Assembly: GCA_963842065.1 (NCBI GenBank)
Contig: CAWJEW010000005.1
Location: forward strand, 1 to 64,000
From: CAITWD01 sp963842065
GTDB taxonomy: Bacteria > Actinomycetota > Thermoleophilia > Miltoncostaeales > Miltoncostaeaceae
DNA length: 64,000 nt
Direction of reading: 5' to 3'
The translations under genes and the position numbers were made by a program. Below the pieces are notes generated by a model that searched no databases, was not told where the DNA came from, and was given only the letters and a program-made list of their open reading frames with translations. Positions 9,414-19,428 of the stretch are shown in pieces (positions within the stretch are counted from its first letter, which is position 1; every line of letters begins with the position of its first letter).

Positions 9414-9920
9414 ATGAACAGTCCCTTCCGTCGAGCGGCGGTGATCCTCGCCGCAGTGAGCCTCGTCGGGCTGGGCTGGGGCTTGGCCTCTGCCACCACC
9501 TCGACGCCCCAATACGCACGGGCTTGCGTCACATCGAAGTCGTTGCTCGTACTCAGCAACAATGGGACGTGTCGCAAGGGCCTTCGGTCGGTGAACGTCC
9601 CCCTCTCGACCGCGATCGGCCCAGGCGGGCCGCAGGGTGTACAGGGCATCCAAGGCCCTGCCGGCGGATTGCAGGGCTTTGCACGCGTCGTGTCGGCGCT
9701 GAACACGATTGCAGGCGGCTCCCTAGGCTCGACAATCGCGACATGCCCCGGCACGACTCAAGCCATTGGCGCCGGTGAGGTCGCCGATGGCGGCAACGGG
9801 ACCGACGCGGCCGCGTCGTATCCGATGTCGACCTCGCGATGGCTTGTGACCGTTTGCAACAACACCGGTGGCGCGGAGGACGTCTGGTCGTACGCGACCT
9901 GCGCGAACGTCTCCGGATAA
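9414..9920 (+). CDS. small secreted protein with a collagen-like segment
   Basis: The 168-residue protein has a signal peptide (RRAAVILAAVSLVGLGWGLASA), a region with paired cysteines (ACVTSK...GTCRKG), then a short Gly-x-y stretch GPGGPQGVQGIQGPAGG around residues 64-80, and a C-terminal domain with three more cysteines. This layout is common among exported proteins of Solirubrobacter-like bacteria, where a short collagen triplet run separates a Cys-rich head from a globular tail; the function is unknown. GGAG lies about nine bases before the ATG. A hairpin 46 bases after the stop could end transcription. Confidence 0.75.
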   Translation: MNSPFRRAAVILAAVSLVGLGWGLASATTSTPQYARACVTSKSLLVLSNNGTCRKGLRSVNVPLSTAIGPGGPQGVQGIQGPAGGLQGFARVVSALNTIAGGSLGSTIATCPGTTQAIGAGEVADGGNGTDAAASYPMSTSRWLVTVCNNTGGAEDVWSYATCANVSG

Positions 9921-9965
9921 CTGCGAGTGCGCAGGATCGGACCTGCGGGGCGGACCTACTCGACG

Positions 9966-9990
9966 GCTCCGGGAACGAAGATCCCGGAGC
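9966..9990 (+). terminator. hairpin after the collagen-like gene
   Basis: GCTCCGGGA and TCCCGGAGC form a perfect nine-base stem around the loop ACGAAGA. The same GGGAACGAAGATCCC core recurs in a hairpin at 32687-32709. No U-tract follows, which is common in high-GC genomes. Confidence 0.6.
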
Positions 9991-10089
9991 GCCGCCTTGG
10001 CGACCATCTCCGCGGTGTCGGATCCCTCCAAGGGGCGGCGGGCTCGGGTACGTCGTGGCCACGCTGCCCTTGGGTGCACACCGACGATC

Positions 10090-10095
10090 TACACT
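10090..10095 (+). promoter_or_regulatory. possible -10 element for leaderless recQ
   Basis: TACACT ends seven bases before the GTG chosen as the recQ start, the spacing expected when transcription begins at the start codon. No Shine-Dalgarno sequence precedes the GTG. The -35 region (TTGGGT at 10070) is only 14 bases away, so this is tentative. Confidence 0.35.
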
Positions 10096-10102
10096 CGACG
10101 GT

Positions 10103-12154
10103 GTGACGAGCGACTCGGCGAGTGGTCTCATCGCGCGGCTAACAGCAGCAGTAGAACGCGCTGAGGCCGACGCCCGCGTCGATCTGGCCGACACTGATGC
10201 CATCTTTGCGGAACTGCGGGCGTATTTCCGGTCGTGCGCCCCGGCAATGCGCACCGCGATCGCATCACAAGCGACGCCGCTCAGGGCTCGCCGGGACGCA
10301 TTGGCCGAACGTCGTGAACCGACGATCAGCAATTCAGCGGCCACGCAGCAGAACCGGCCGGAGCTGCGTGCGTCCCCCGCGCGTCCGACCGGCGAGGTGC
10401 TTGCCCAACTCGGGGTCGCCGACCTGCGCCCTGGCCAACGTGATGTGATCGACGCCGCTATGAGTGGGCGTGATGCCCTGGTGGTAATGGCGACCGGGTC
10501 CGGGAAGTCCCTGTGCTACCAGGTGCCAGCGCTGGCACTCGGTGGCCTGACGGTGGTCGTGAGCCCACTCATCGCGCTCATCCGCGATCAGTACGAGCGC
10601 ATGATCGACGCCGGCGCACCGGTACGCATGCTGAGCTCCAACCAGACGGCTGAGGAATCAGGGCGTGCCCTCGCAGCAGTCGCCCAAGGACAGGTGCGGG
10701 TCGTGTTCTGCGCCCCTGAGCGGTTCACACAGCACTCGTTCCTGCAGGCGATCGCGGGGAATCGTATCGACCTCTTTGTCGTGGATGAGGCGCACTGCCT
10801 CGTTGAGTGGGGCGACAACTTCCGGCCCGAATACGCACGACTGGCCGAGTGGCGCGATGAGATCGGTGCCCGCACGACATTGGCGCTCACCGCGACGGCG
10901 ACCCCGAAGGTCGGCGCGGAGATCGCTCGCCGATTGCGACTGCGCGATCCCCTCGTGCTCAGCACGGGCTTCGATCGCCCCAACATCAGTTTCGACGTGA
11001 TTGCGCTCGGCGGCCGTGGTGCCGTCGCCCGCAAGTGGGAACAGTTGCTGCAGGTCCTGGGCGGCGCCGGCGCCGTTCCCGCGATCATCTACTGCGGGAC
11101 ACGCAAGGAAACGAGCGAACTCGCTGACGGACTCGTTGAACGCGGCCTGCGAGCCGCGTCGTATCACGCCAAGCTGACGCCCGACGAGCGCACTGCGGCT
11201 CAGGACGCGTTCATGGCCGGCGCAATTGACGTGATGTGCGCGACCAACGCATTTGGCATGGGCGTGGACAAGGCAGATGTGCGAACGGTCGTGCATTGGT
11301 CGCTACCACGCTCCCTCGAGGGGTATTACCAAGAGGCTGGCCGCGGAGGCCGTGATGGAAAGCCCGCGCGTGCGGTGCTCTTGGCGATGAACGCCGACCG
11401 AGGCAGGCTCATCTACTTCAACAAACAGACGCTCGACATCACCGAGGTCGACCGGCTCCTGCGGCGATTGCGGTCGCAGGCGGATGCACGGGGTCGCTTG
11501 GAGATCAGCCTGGAGGACGTTGGCAGCTCAGACGGCAGTCGCCTCGCCCTCGCGGCCGCACAACGCGTCGGGGCGATTGACCTTCCGCCGTGGGTGGGTG
11601 GGTTCAGTGAGATCACGGTGCGCGAGTCGCAGTTGTCACCACGCCAGCGCGATGAGGTCGATGGCATCCTCCGGGCTGCCCGCGACCGGAACTGGAACCA
11701 GTACCGAGACATCGTGGGATTCATCGATGAGACGGGGTGCCGGCGGGCCGCGATCATGCGTCACTTCGGAGACCGCGGGGAACTCCGTGCTCCGCTGGGT
11801 CGGTGCTGCGACCGATGCGACCCCTTGCCGGACCCCCCGACGAGCACAGGGCTGCCGCACGGGACCTCGGCACGGGCCACGCGCCCGTCGCCCGCCGCTC
11901 GCGAGCCTAACGAGCTCGATGAGCGGCAATTGTGGGTCTTTCAGGGACTCCGTGCCTGGCGGCGCGGGCGTACCGACGGGAAGCCGGCCTATACCGTCTG
12001 TGGGGATGCCAGCCTCGTCGAGATCGCCCGGAACACGCCGCGCGATCGTGACGAACTACGGGCGATACGGGGTATTGGCCCGGGGTTCATGACCAACCAC
12101 GCCGATGACCTGCTCCGGACCCTTGCTGGCCTGGACACCGGACCGTCGAGCTAG
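10103..12154 (+). CDS. recQ: RecQ-family ATP-dependent DNA helicase
   Basis: The 683-residue protein unwinds DNA 3'-5' in recombination and repair. An unconserved helical head (~1-95) precedes the helicase core: Walker A MATGSGKS (~129-136), DEAH box VVDEAHC (~227-232), LTATATPK (motif III) and the RecQ motif VI region YYQEAGRGGRDGKPA. A zinc-binding segment follows, with RRAAIMRHFGD and C-C-x-x-C cysteines near CCDRCDPL. The C-terminus resembles an HRDC domain (WVFQGLRAWRR...LRAIRGIGPGF). GTG at 10103 is taken as the start because upstream codons run through the previous intergenic region. The head domain is longer than in E. coli RecQ. Confidence 0.9.
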   Translation: MTSDSASGLIARLTAAVERAEADARVDLADTDAIFAELRAYFRSCAPAMRTAIASQATPLRARRDALAERREPTISNSAATQQNRPELRASPARPTGEVLAQLGVADLRPGQRDVIDAAMSGRDALVVMATGSGKSLCYQVPALALGGLTVVVSPLIALIRDQYERMIDAGAPVRMLSSNQTAEESGRALAAVAQGQVRVVFCAPERFTQHSFLQAIAGNRIDLFVVDEAHCLVEWGDNFRPEYARLAEWRDEIGARTTLALTATATPKVGAEIARRLRLRDPLVLSTGFDRPNISFDVIALGGRGAVARKWEQLLQVLGGAGAVPAIIYCGTRKETSELADGLVERGLRAASYHAKLTPDERTAAQDAFMAGAIDVMCATNAFGMGVDKADVRTVVHWSLPRSLEGYYQEAGRGGRDGKPARAVLLAMNADRGRLIYFNKQTLDITEVDRLLRRLRSQADARGRLEISLEDVGSSDGSRLALAAAQRVGAIDLPPWVGGFSEITVRESQLSPRQRDEVDGILRAARDRNWNQYRDIVGFIDETGCRRAAIMRHFGDRGELRAPLGRCCDRCDPLPDPPTSTGLPHGTSARATRPSPAAREPNELDERQLWVFQGLRAWRRGRTDGKPAYTVCGDASLVEIARNTPRDRDELRAIRGIGPGFMTNHADDLLRTLAGLDTGPSS

Positions 12155-12155
12155 A

Positions 12156-12173
12156 ACGCGGAGGAAGCCGCGT
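12156..12173 (+). terminator. weak hairpin after recQ
   Basis: ACGCGG and CCGCGT pair around AGGAAG immediately after the recQ stop codon. The stem is only six bases and no U-tract follows. Confidence 0.3.
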
Positions 12174-12269
12174 CGGTCGGGTCCGGCACCTTCCCAGTGC
12201 GAGGTCCACAATGATTGCCATGTGGTCACGAGTGACTGCCCGCGTACTCAGACAGGAGGTAGCACGCTG

Positions 12270-12998
12270 ATGACAGCGCACAGGATCGCCACGCAGGAGG
12301 AGTGGCAGGCGGAGCGCGACGAGTTGCTGAAGGAGGAGAAGGAGCTCACCCGCCGCGGCGACGAACTGGCCCGGAGACGGCGCGGGCTGCCGTGGGTCCC
12401 GGTCGAGACTGACTACCGGTTCGAGACCGAGCACGGCACGAAGACCCTTGCCGATCTCTTCGACGGCCGCTCCCAGTTGCTCGTCTACCACTTCATGTTC
12501 GGCCCGGCCTGGACGGCAGGCTGCCCGGTCTGTTCGTCGATCGCGGACACGCTCGATCCCCAGGTCGCGCACCTGAACGCCAGGGACACCACCCTGCTGC
12601 TTGCCTCGCGCGCGCCGCTCGAGAAGCTCCTCGCCTACAGGCAGCGGATGGGCTGGCGCATCGACTGGGTCTCGAGCGGCGGCAGCGACTTCAACCGTGA
12701 TCTCGGCTTCCTGTACACCGAGGAGGAGCTGAAGCCGTTCCTGGCGGGCGAGATCCCGCCGACCGTCGAGCAAAACGCGCGCATGTGCGGGACGGACGTC
12801 GTGGGGTACGTCTCCGAGGGACCGGGTCTGAGCGTGTACGCGCGCTCGGACGGGAACGTCTTCCGGACCTATGTCACGACCGCCCGTGGCCTCGAGCCCG
12901 CAATGGCCTACTACGGCCTGCTCGACCGGACGGCGAAGGGCCGCGACGAGAGTGGCTCGGAACCGTCGTGGATCCGTCGCCACGACGAGTACGAGTAG
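12270..12998 (+). CDS. DUF899 thioredoxin-like protein
   Basis: A 242-residue protein of the DUF899 family, which has a thioredoxin/AhpC-like fold. Diagnostic parts are EEWQAERDELLKEEKELTRR, RRRRGLPWVPV, and LLVYHFMFGPAWTAGCPVCS, where Cys85 and Cys88 form a C-P-V-C pair in the place of the thioredoxin active site. A redox or peroxide-handling role is usually assumed for this family but has not been fixed. The ATG at 12270 follows AGGAGGT nine bases upstream, one of the strongest ribosome sites in the window. No operon partner. Confidence 0.85.
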   Translation: MTAHRIATQEEWQAERDELLKEEKELTRRGDELARRRRGLPWVPVETDYRFETEHGTKTLADLFDGRSQLLVYHFMFGPAWTAGCPVCSSIADTLDPQVAHLNARDTTLLLASRAPLEKLLAYRQRMGWRIDWVSSGGSDFNRDLGFLYTEEELKPFLAGEIPPTVEQNARMCGTDVVGYVSEGPGLSVYARSDGNVFRTYVTTARGLEPAMAYYGLLDRTAKGRDESGSEPSWIRRHDEYE

Positions 12999-13716
12999 AC
13001 CGCGAACGAACCGCGCGCCGTCCGCTGCGACGCCCGGACCGATCAGCAGTGAGAACCGCGAGCGTGCTCGGCACGTCTGGGGTGGGCGGGTCGCGGAGAG
13101 GTGCCACCGATCTCCGAGCAACCGGCCAGAACGATCGCGCCCGACCCGTTCACCAGGGGTGAAAAGGGGGTACGGGTCCAGCGGACCCCGAGGTCCTCAC
13201 GCCGCGCCTCGGCCTGGGCCGGCCTGAGTGCGGGACGCCGGCACACCGACGACCTGGTCCCAAACCTCATCCGGGAACACCAGGTGTCCAACCCCGCGCG
13301 CGTCAACGGTCGGCTGGCGGCGACACGCACTGCCATCGACGATGCGGCGCCGAGACGGCAGACGCCGCACGGTGGAGTGCAACTCCCAACACCAGCGATA
13401 CGCATCAGATGGCGCGGGCGCCTTGTGCGTATCAGCACAACTTCTCGCAACGAGCGTGATCTCGCAGCCGATTGTGCGCTCTCGCTACAAGGTCGGCCGT
13501 TGACGGCTGGGTACCCGTTGAGGTCAAGTACCTCCACGGCGCAACATTTCGGCTGACCGCAGTGTACCGGCACGGAGCCGGCTGAGCGTGGTCGCGGATC
13601 TACGCCGGATTGCAGTGGCCGCGGCCTCGCATCGTTGGTCCGCGTTCGTCGACGCGCCTCGCTCGGCGACCCCCGCGAGACCGCAGGCATCAACGCACCC
13701 CACGACTGGAGACGAC
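12999..13716. other. intergenic, no gene recognised
   Basis: Seven hundred bases without a protein-like frame. It contains a small dyad TTCACC-AGG-GGTGAA (about 13149-13163) that looks related to the CACCGGGTG repeat family. GGAG for the next gene lies at its right end. Confidence 0.4.
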
Positions 13717-14613
13717 ATGCGACGCGACGTCGAGTTCGATGCCGAAGGGGTCACCCTTCGCGGCTGGCACTACCTGCCCTCCAGGAGCAAGAAGAAGTGC
13801 CCGACGATCGTCATGGCCCACGGCTTCTCGGCCACCAAGGAGATGTACCTCGACCGATTCGCCGAGGCCTTCGCCGACGCCGGCTTCGGTGCGCTGGTCT
13901 TCGACAACCGCAACTTCGGCGCCAGCGACGGCGAGCCCCGCCAAGAGATCGACCCGTGGGAGCAGGTCCGTGACTACCGCCACGCGATCACCTACGCCCA
14001 GACCCTCAAGGAAGTCGATGCGGACCGGATCGGCATCTGGGGTTCCAGCTACTCCGGCGGGCACGTGATCGTTGTTGGCGCAATCGACCGCCGGGTCAAA
14101 TGCGTCGTCGGGCAGGTGCCGCTGGTCAGCGGCCACCGTAACGCGCGACGCATCGTCCGCTCCGATTTTGTCGATGCCGTCGGCGCGATGTTCGACGAGG
14201 ATCGTGCCAACCGCTACGCCGGAAAGCCACCGGCGATGATCCCCGTCGTCGACGCGGATCCGATGGCGCCCTCGGCACTCCCGACCCCGGACTCATGGGC
14301 ATGGTTCAGCGAGACCGGCAAGACCCGGGCCCCATCCTGGAAGAACGAGGTCACGCTCCGCAGCGTCGAGATGTTTTGGGAGTACGAGCCGGGCGCGTAT
14401 CTGCCCTACGTCTCGCCGACGCCGTTCTGCATGATCGTCGCCCGCGGCGACTGGCTGACCGTCTGCGATCTCGCCATCGAAGCCTACGAGAGCGCCCGCG
14501 AGCCGAAGAAACTCGTGATCCTCCCCGGCGCGCACTTTGATGCCTACGTCGCGGGATTCGACGGCGCGTCGGGGGCGGCGACCGACTGGTTTGTCCAGCA
14601 CCTGATGCCCTGA
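13717..14613 (+). CDS. alpha/beta hydrolase
   Basis: A 298-residue alpha/beta hydrolase close to uncharacterised proteins of the acetyl-xylan-esterase/X-Pro dipeptidase-like group. The oxyanion strand is IVMAHGFSATKEMYLD, the nucleophile elbow is WGSSYSGGH (Ser111), and FCMIVARGDWLTVCD plus ILPGAHFDAY would provide the catalytic Asp and His. All catalytic elements are intact. Its substrate is not predictable. The ATG at 13717 has GGAG six bases upstream; an open frame extends further upstream without conserved sequence. The SnoaL-like gene follows 89 bases later on the same strand. Confidence 0.85.
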   Translation: MRRDVEFDAEGVTLRGWHYLPSRSKKKCPTIVMAHGFSATKEMYLDRFAEAFADAGFGALVFDNRNFGASDGEPRQEIDPWEQVRDYRHAITYAQTLKEVDADRIGIWGSSYSGGHVIVVGAIDRRVKCVVGQVPLVSGHRNARRIVRSDFVDAVGAMFDEDRANRYAGKPPAMIPVVDADPMAPSALPTPDSWAWFSETGKTRAPSWKNEVTLRSVEMFWEYEPGAYLPYVSPTPFCMIVARGDWLTVCDLAIEAYESAREPKKLVILPGAHFDAYVAGFDGASGAATDWFVQHLMP

Positions 14614-14702
14614 TGGCCACCACCGGGGGTGCCGGCGTCGCCCCCCGGACACCATGAGTGACGACCGGTGCGACTCGGCGCACCCGTACACGGAGACCGC
14701 AT

Positions 14703-15050
14703 ATGGATACGCAGGACGTCCTCGATCATCACCTCGCGGCGTTCGGTGCCGGCGATGCAGATGAAATCGCCAAGGATTACACCGATGAGTCGGTGCTGAT
14801 CAACCAGCAGGGCGTCGTCGTCGGTCGGGATGCGATTCGCGACACGTTCGCCGGCATATTTGCCGGACCATTCGCCCCGGGCACCTACGAGTTCACGATG
14901 GACCTGACCGCGGTGGAAGGCGAGACGGCATACATCGTCTGGCATGCGCGCTGCGCGCAGGTCGATATCGTCTTGGGCTCAGACACGTTTATCGTCCGCG
15001 ACGGGAAGATCGCCGTGCAGACGTACGCTCTTAAGATCGAGGAACGCTGA
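14703..15050 (+). CDS. SnoaL-like/NTF2-fold protein
   Basis: A 115-residue single-domain protein with the NTF2-like pattern: an N-terminal helix pair (DVLDHHLAAFGAGDADEIAKDY), the ESVLIN strand, GRDAIRDTFAGIFA and a C-terminal strand FIVRDGKIAVQTYAL. The fold is used by polyketide cyclases, ketosteroid isomerases and many small stress proteins; no catalytic set identifies a reaction here. GGAG sits seven bases before the ATG. It may be cotranscribed with the preceding hydrolase. Confidence 0.8.
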   Translation: MDTQDVLDHHLAAFGAGDADEIAKDYTDESVLINQQGVVVGRDAIRDTFAGIFAGPFAPGTYEFTMDLTAVEGETAYIVWHARCAQVDIVLGSDTFIVRDGKIAVQTYALKIEER

Positions 15051-15254
15051 TCCCGGCGGTGCGCGCCGGTAGCCTCGAGGCCGTCGCGTGTGCGCCGTGC
15101 CGGGAACAACCCGAAGGGTCCGGCTCCGCGCAAGGCGGAACCGCCCGACATCCCCGTGGCGTCTCTCTGGCTGACGCACCGCGGCCCCGCGGGTCTCGTG
15201 CAACATAGTCGTGTTGCGTGGCGGTAGCGGTGCCGTCGTCCCCCGGTTGCTGGA

Positions 15255-15285
15255 CCCATTCACCGGATGCGATCAGGTCGTTTGC
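15255..15285 (+). repeat. CACCGGGTG-TGATCAGGTCA family repeat (degenerate copy)
   Basis: CCATTCACCGGATGCGATCAGGTCG is a diverged member of the intergenic repeat best seen at 40940 and 59360. It lies directly upstream of the first att-like repeat. Confidence 0.4.
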
Positions 15286-15294
15286 CGTTCACAG

Positions 15295-15464
15295 GTGGCA
15301 ACGGGGTGGCAACACACCACCCTGCACCAACCGCAAAACGTTAAGGGGCGAAACGGCCGGAATTGGCTTGACCTGGGCGCTCAGCGGCATGCACCGCAAC
15401 CAGCCACAAACGCCGCGGCGTCCTCGTAATGAAGGGGTCACCGGTTCGAATCCGCTCGTCGGCT
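15295..15464 (+). repeat. att-like repeat with tRNA-Thr 3' half, copy 1
   Basis: One of three direct copies (also 19429 and 46960). Order of elements: two GTGGCAAC boxes, an ACCAACCGCAA...GGGGCGAAACGGCC block, AATTGGCTTG, CCGCGGCGTCCTCGTAATGAAGG, then GGTTCGAATCC and GCTCGTCGGCT. From CTCGTAA onward it reads like a tRNA-Thr(CGT) from anticodon loop to acceptor end; the 5' half is absent. This is what an attL/attR scar left by an integrase acting in a tRNA anticodon loop would look like. Confidence 0.65.
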
Positions 15465-15589
15465 TCATCAACAACCCGCTTAGGAGCTCGGACGACGTCC
15501 GAGGTGGCCGCCTCTCGACCGCTGAACCCAGTGCACGGAGCCCGTCCGCGACGGAGCTGCCGATGGCCGCCGCGGGATCCGGGCGGGAT

Positions 15590-16410
15590 CGTCGAGATCG
15601 AGCTGTCGGAGAGGTGCGCGTGCTGCCCGCACGGCTGCGGCGGCATCGCTACGCTCGGCGCAGGCAGCTTGGCGATCGGCTGGTCGGCAAGCCGGATCCT
15701 GAATTCGGCTGTACACTCGGCATCGGCTGGGAGCACGCCGCCCGAGGAGCTGGGGTCTGGCTCAGGGGATGACCGCCTGGCGGCGCTTGTCACGGCCTCT
15801 GGCAGCAGGCCGCGGCGTGGCAGCGGCTGCACCAGCTCCTATGGCGCGCCGTCACAGCTCCGCGTCAGGATCGACTGGGTTCGCGCGCGATCGACGATGC
15901 CGCCTACATCCAGGCGTAGCGGGCCATCTCGCACGACTGGAGCCCGGTCGACGGCAGGCCGGGCCGGCGCCAATCACCGCGTGATCAACCGACGCGTCAG
16001 GAGGCTGGTCCGGCGGTCGGCGACGGCCGTCAACCGCAACGACTTCACTCCAGCTGATTCCGCTCAAATCGAGGCGATCCCACATGTCAAGGGAGCCCGC
16101 GGCAGGCCCCGTCGGACGCGACCCGAGCGCCTCGTCGCCGACCGCGGATGTGACCACGACAAGTACCCGACGTCTGGCTGCGCGCCGCGCGGCATCGCGC
16201 ACCGGATCGGACGCGGCGGGACCGTGGCACGGGTGGGACTCGGCCGCGACCGCTGGGTCGTCGAGCGCACGATCAGCCGACGTGCGCGACAAGCGCCGGT
16301 TGCTGGTCATTGCGGCCGACCGCTCACAGGCCACCCACGACGCGCTGCTAGCGCTGGCAGCGTGCGTGATTGGCCGCAGCTCCCGCGACCGGGCATCGTT
16401 GCGCTAGGCA
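15590..16410 (+). pseudogene. decayed IS5-family transposase
   Basis: Pieces of an IS5-like DDE transposase appear in order but in different frames: GIGWEH near 15720, GSGDDRL/MTAWRRL near 15765, RIDWVRARS near 15870, then GANHRVI, NRNDFTPADSAQIEAIP, KGARGRPRR, ADRGCDHDKY and GLGRDRWVVERTIS in one frame, and finally HDALLALAACVIGRSS in another. At least three frame changes are needed, and the second DDE aspartate motif reads ADRGCDHDKY. The element cannot encode a working transposase. Terminal inverted repeats were not identified. Confidence 0.8.
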
Positions 16411-16609
16411 CGGGTTCTTAGAGTGCTCTGGTACGGTGGTAGGCAACCGCACTCTCGGCGTGGCGAAAGCCGCTCGTACGTACTGGGTCTCGGAGTCCGC
16501 TTGAGCGACCCGCGGATGACGACGACGACGGACGCCGATGGGCGCCGCGGCGGTCACGAGCAGCGGTGGCAGGATGCTCGCGGATGCGGTGCTCGCGGAT
16601 GAGGTCAAC

Positions 16610-17880
16610 CGGACCGGCGCAGCTGCGCAACGGCGGCTTGTATCTGCGCGGGCTGATCGAGCAGGGTGTGCGCAGTCGCTGGAGCCGATGGTCGCGCGGC
16701 GGGGTAGCGACGCTGATCACGACGAGCTCGCAGCAGCTTGCTGCGGTCAGCCGCATGGGACCGGACGGCTCGAGGCAAAGCGGTCGCCGACGGCGTGGCC
16801 GGCGAGATTGACGTCCAGGTCGTGGGTGCTCGATGACACCGGGTTCCCCAAGGACGGCACGCGCCGCCGGGCGGTCAGGCGCCAGTACTCGGGTGCCCGG
16901 GCACGATCGGCAACTGCCAGATCGGGGTGTCGCTGCACGCGGTCGGCGCCAGGGGAACCGTCCCGTGGGAACGGCGCTGTATCTGCCCGAGGAGTGGTGC
17001 GCCGATCACGAGCGACGCCGCCAGGCAAAGCATCCCGCCGCAGGTCGACGTGTCACACCGAGCCCGAGCTGGGCGCCCATCTCATCGAGCGCGCCGGCAG
17101 CTGGGACATCCCCCAGTGCTGCCGATCCTTGGCGACAGCGCCAACGGCGACGATCACCGCGGCCGCGCGAGCGCCTAGGTACCGTCGGTACTCCAGGACC
17201 TGTGCTTGCGACCTCCGGCAGACCACGGTGTCGCCGTCGGCCAGCGAGACGAACGTCATCGTCGACCCGAGGGCACGAGACCGAGCGCGGGCGACGACCA
17301 AGCCGCGCGCGCCCGGAGCCGCAGACCGCGATCGATCGCAGGCGGTGGTGGCCGAGTTGGGCGACAAGCGACGTCGTGGATGTGACAGGCTCCGTGACGG
17401 GCCGGATGGTCACCACGGTGACCTCGCGATTTGACGTTCATGCGCGTGTGGGCCGGGAACCGCTTCTGGCGGGCGAGTCCCCTGGGCGCCGACCGCAGGA
17501 ATGGCTGATCGCCGAATGGCCAGAGGGCGCCGCACAACCCACCGACTACTGGATCGCCAGACCTGCCGCCGATACCCCGCCCGAGCGTCTGGCCCGCTGG
17601 CGCGGCTGCGCTGGAAGATCGAGCTCGGATTACAAGCACGCTCAAGGGTGAGCTCGGGCTGGTACCACCACGAAGGACGCTCGTGGCTGTGGAACAACAC
17701 CACGTACCGCTCTGGACCGCCGCCCATGAGGTTTCTCGACCCTGGAGCGGCAGCATCCCAAATCCCCGGCATGCGGCCTGACACTGCCCGCAGGACGGTG
17801 CTGCTGTTGCAGCCGATGCTTCAAGTGCTGGACCGGCCGCTGCCAGACCTGTCGGCGACCCATCGTAACTCGAAGCGACT
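16610..17880 (+). pseudogene. decayed IS701-family (SRSO17-like) transposase
   Basis: Fragments in collinear order across frames: YLRGLIEQ near 16640, SWVLDDTGFPKDGTRR near 16825, SLHAVGARGTVPWERR near 16930, LYLPEEWCADHERRRQAKHP near 16980, HLIERAGSWDIPQ near 17080, EWLIAEWPEGAAQPTDYW near 17500, YHHEGRSWLWNNTTYR near 17660 and WTGRCQTCRRPI near 17830. These match the SRSO17 transposase of the IS701 family. The DD signature DDTGFPKDG is preserved but several frameshifts interrupt the gene. It lies 200 bases after the IS5-like relic, on the same strand. Confidence 0.85.
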
Positions 17881-18049
17881 CACCGCTGCGACTCGGCACG
17901 ACGGATGAGTAACTCGACCAACCAAAGCACTATTAGGCGGGGTTTTTTTGGGTGACGAGTTGACGAGAATCGCCCCGAGATGTCTCTCGAGACCACCCGG
18001 TGACAACCCTCCTGGTCCGGTGGGGTGGCGAGAAACTGGCGCGGGCGCC

Positions 18050-18883
18050 CTACTCCAACGCAGGGCGTGCCGCGATTGCTATGACGACCTCAGCGGGGAG
18101 GGAAATGCCGGCAGGATCTGGTTGCGCCAGGCTACGAACGTGGGCAGCCAGGGCGTCCCGGACCTCGGCCTGGGCATCAGCAGAGAGCCGGCTGTTGTAA
18201 AGGCCGGCAAGCGGACCCCCCTGAACGGCCGCCGCAACCGCTTCATCGGGCGATGCGTAGCGCATCACTCCGTTGATCGTTTGCGTGGTGATCTGCTCGA
18301 GTCCGGCCTCGGAGAACATGCGGGGAAGGACACCGGGGAGCCCGTAGAAGAACATCATCGGGCAGACGGACGAGTAGTACTCGGCGCGGCTCTCGATCAA
18401 CTCGATCACGGGCACCCACCACACTTCCGGTGCCCGCCCCCACACCACCTGGAGCATCCGTCCACCGGGGCGAAGGACCCGTGCCATGTGCCCGAGTGCC
18501 GCGCGGGCGTCGTAGCAGTACATCAAGCCGAAGCTGCACGTCAGCGCGTCGAACGCGGCATCAGGAAGCGAGAGCCGCTCCGCGTCATCAACCATGAAGT
18601 CAACACGTGCACGACGTCCAAACTTCTCGGTGGCGCGCTCGATCATCGCGGCCGCGAAATCGACCCCCAGGGCCTGGCCGTCTCCCAGGCGTTCGGCGAG
18701 GGCGACCGTCGTCAGCCCCGGGCCGCAGGCCACGTCGATCCCACGTCCACCTGGTGTCGGACCCAGTAGGTCCAGACCGCGCGCTGTGAAGTCCGCAGTG
18801 CGCTCTGCCCACATTTCGTCGTAAGCGATGGCAACGCGCCCCCATGCGTTACGAAGACCAGCCTTCTCGGGCTGTTCGGCCAA
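18050..18883 (-). CDS. class I SAM-dependent methyltransferase
   Basis: A 277-residue methyltransferase with motif I GIDVACGPGLTT, followed by ALGVDFAAAMIERA, DAERLSLPDAAFDALTCSFGL (motif II) and VLRPGGRMLQVVWG (motif III), the classic UbiE/MenG-like Rossmann pattern. The substrate is unknown; the C-terminal half differs from menaquinone enzymes. The start is uncertain: no ATG suits, and TTG at 18883 was chosen because GGGGGA precedes it and the protein there becomes conserved-looking. It is the only intact gene between the first two att-like repeats. Confidence 0.75.
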   Translation of the reverse strand: MAEQPEKAGLRNAWGRVAIAYDEMWAERTADFTARGLDLLGPTPGGRGIDVACGPGLTTVALAERLGDGQALGVDFAAAMIERATEKFGRRARVDFMVDDAERLSLPDAAFDALTCSFGLMYCYDARAALGHMARVLRPGGRMLQVVWGRAPEVWWVPVIELIESRAEYYSSVCPMMFFYGLPGVLPRMFSEAGLEQITTQTINGVMRYASPDEAVAAAVQGGPLAGLYNSRLSADAQAEVRDALAAHVRSLAQPDPAGISLPAEVVIAIAARPALE

Positions 18884-19428
18884 CCGTCCCCCGCTCAGGT
18901 CCGAGCGCGCTGAAGGAACCGACCGTCCCGAGCGCTGGCAGGGCCCTCGACGACCCCCCCTGCGTCGCACGCACCATCCGGACCGCTTCGCTCGACGCAG
19001 ACGCCGGTCGCGACACAGCACATGCGTTGCATCCCTTGATGCGTTGGCACGGCCGAGAGCTGCGCAGATCTCCGGGGATCGAGATCGAGCACCCCGAACC
19101 AAGGCACATCATCCGGGGTGGGTCGGTCCTGGATCCGGTACGCCCGAAGCAAGCGCATGGGCGGGCCCGCGCCCTCCCACACAACCCGACGCCGCTCGGA
19201 GGGTCCGGGTTGCGACCACCGTTCGGTCGTTCGGCACATTACGGACGCCTCCAGTACCGCAAGTCCGCTGAGTATAGCCCCGCGGGCGCGGATCGGAGAC
19301 CACCCCGCCAGACTTGTCCTTGCGGGCTTGGCGCGCTTTCTCAGCTGGGCCCCGCGGCACCCGCCCGCCGACGAGCCCTCCTTCGGTGCCGCGTCCATGA
19401 GATTCCGAAGGTCAGGCGCAGTCCCAGC
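18884..19428. other. intergenic, no gene recognised
   Basis: The methyltransferase frame stays open to about 19102, but the composition is not protein-like. Nothing else is recognised up to the second att-like repeat. Confidence 0.35.

Noticed and set aside
15421..15470. A tRNA gene (GGTTCGAATCC with a matching acceptor end)
   Set aside because: The sequence before the anticodon loop cannot form the 5' anticodon stem, D-arm or acceptor strand. The same holds at 9221, 19561, 36226 and 47101.
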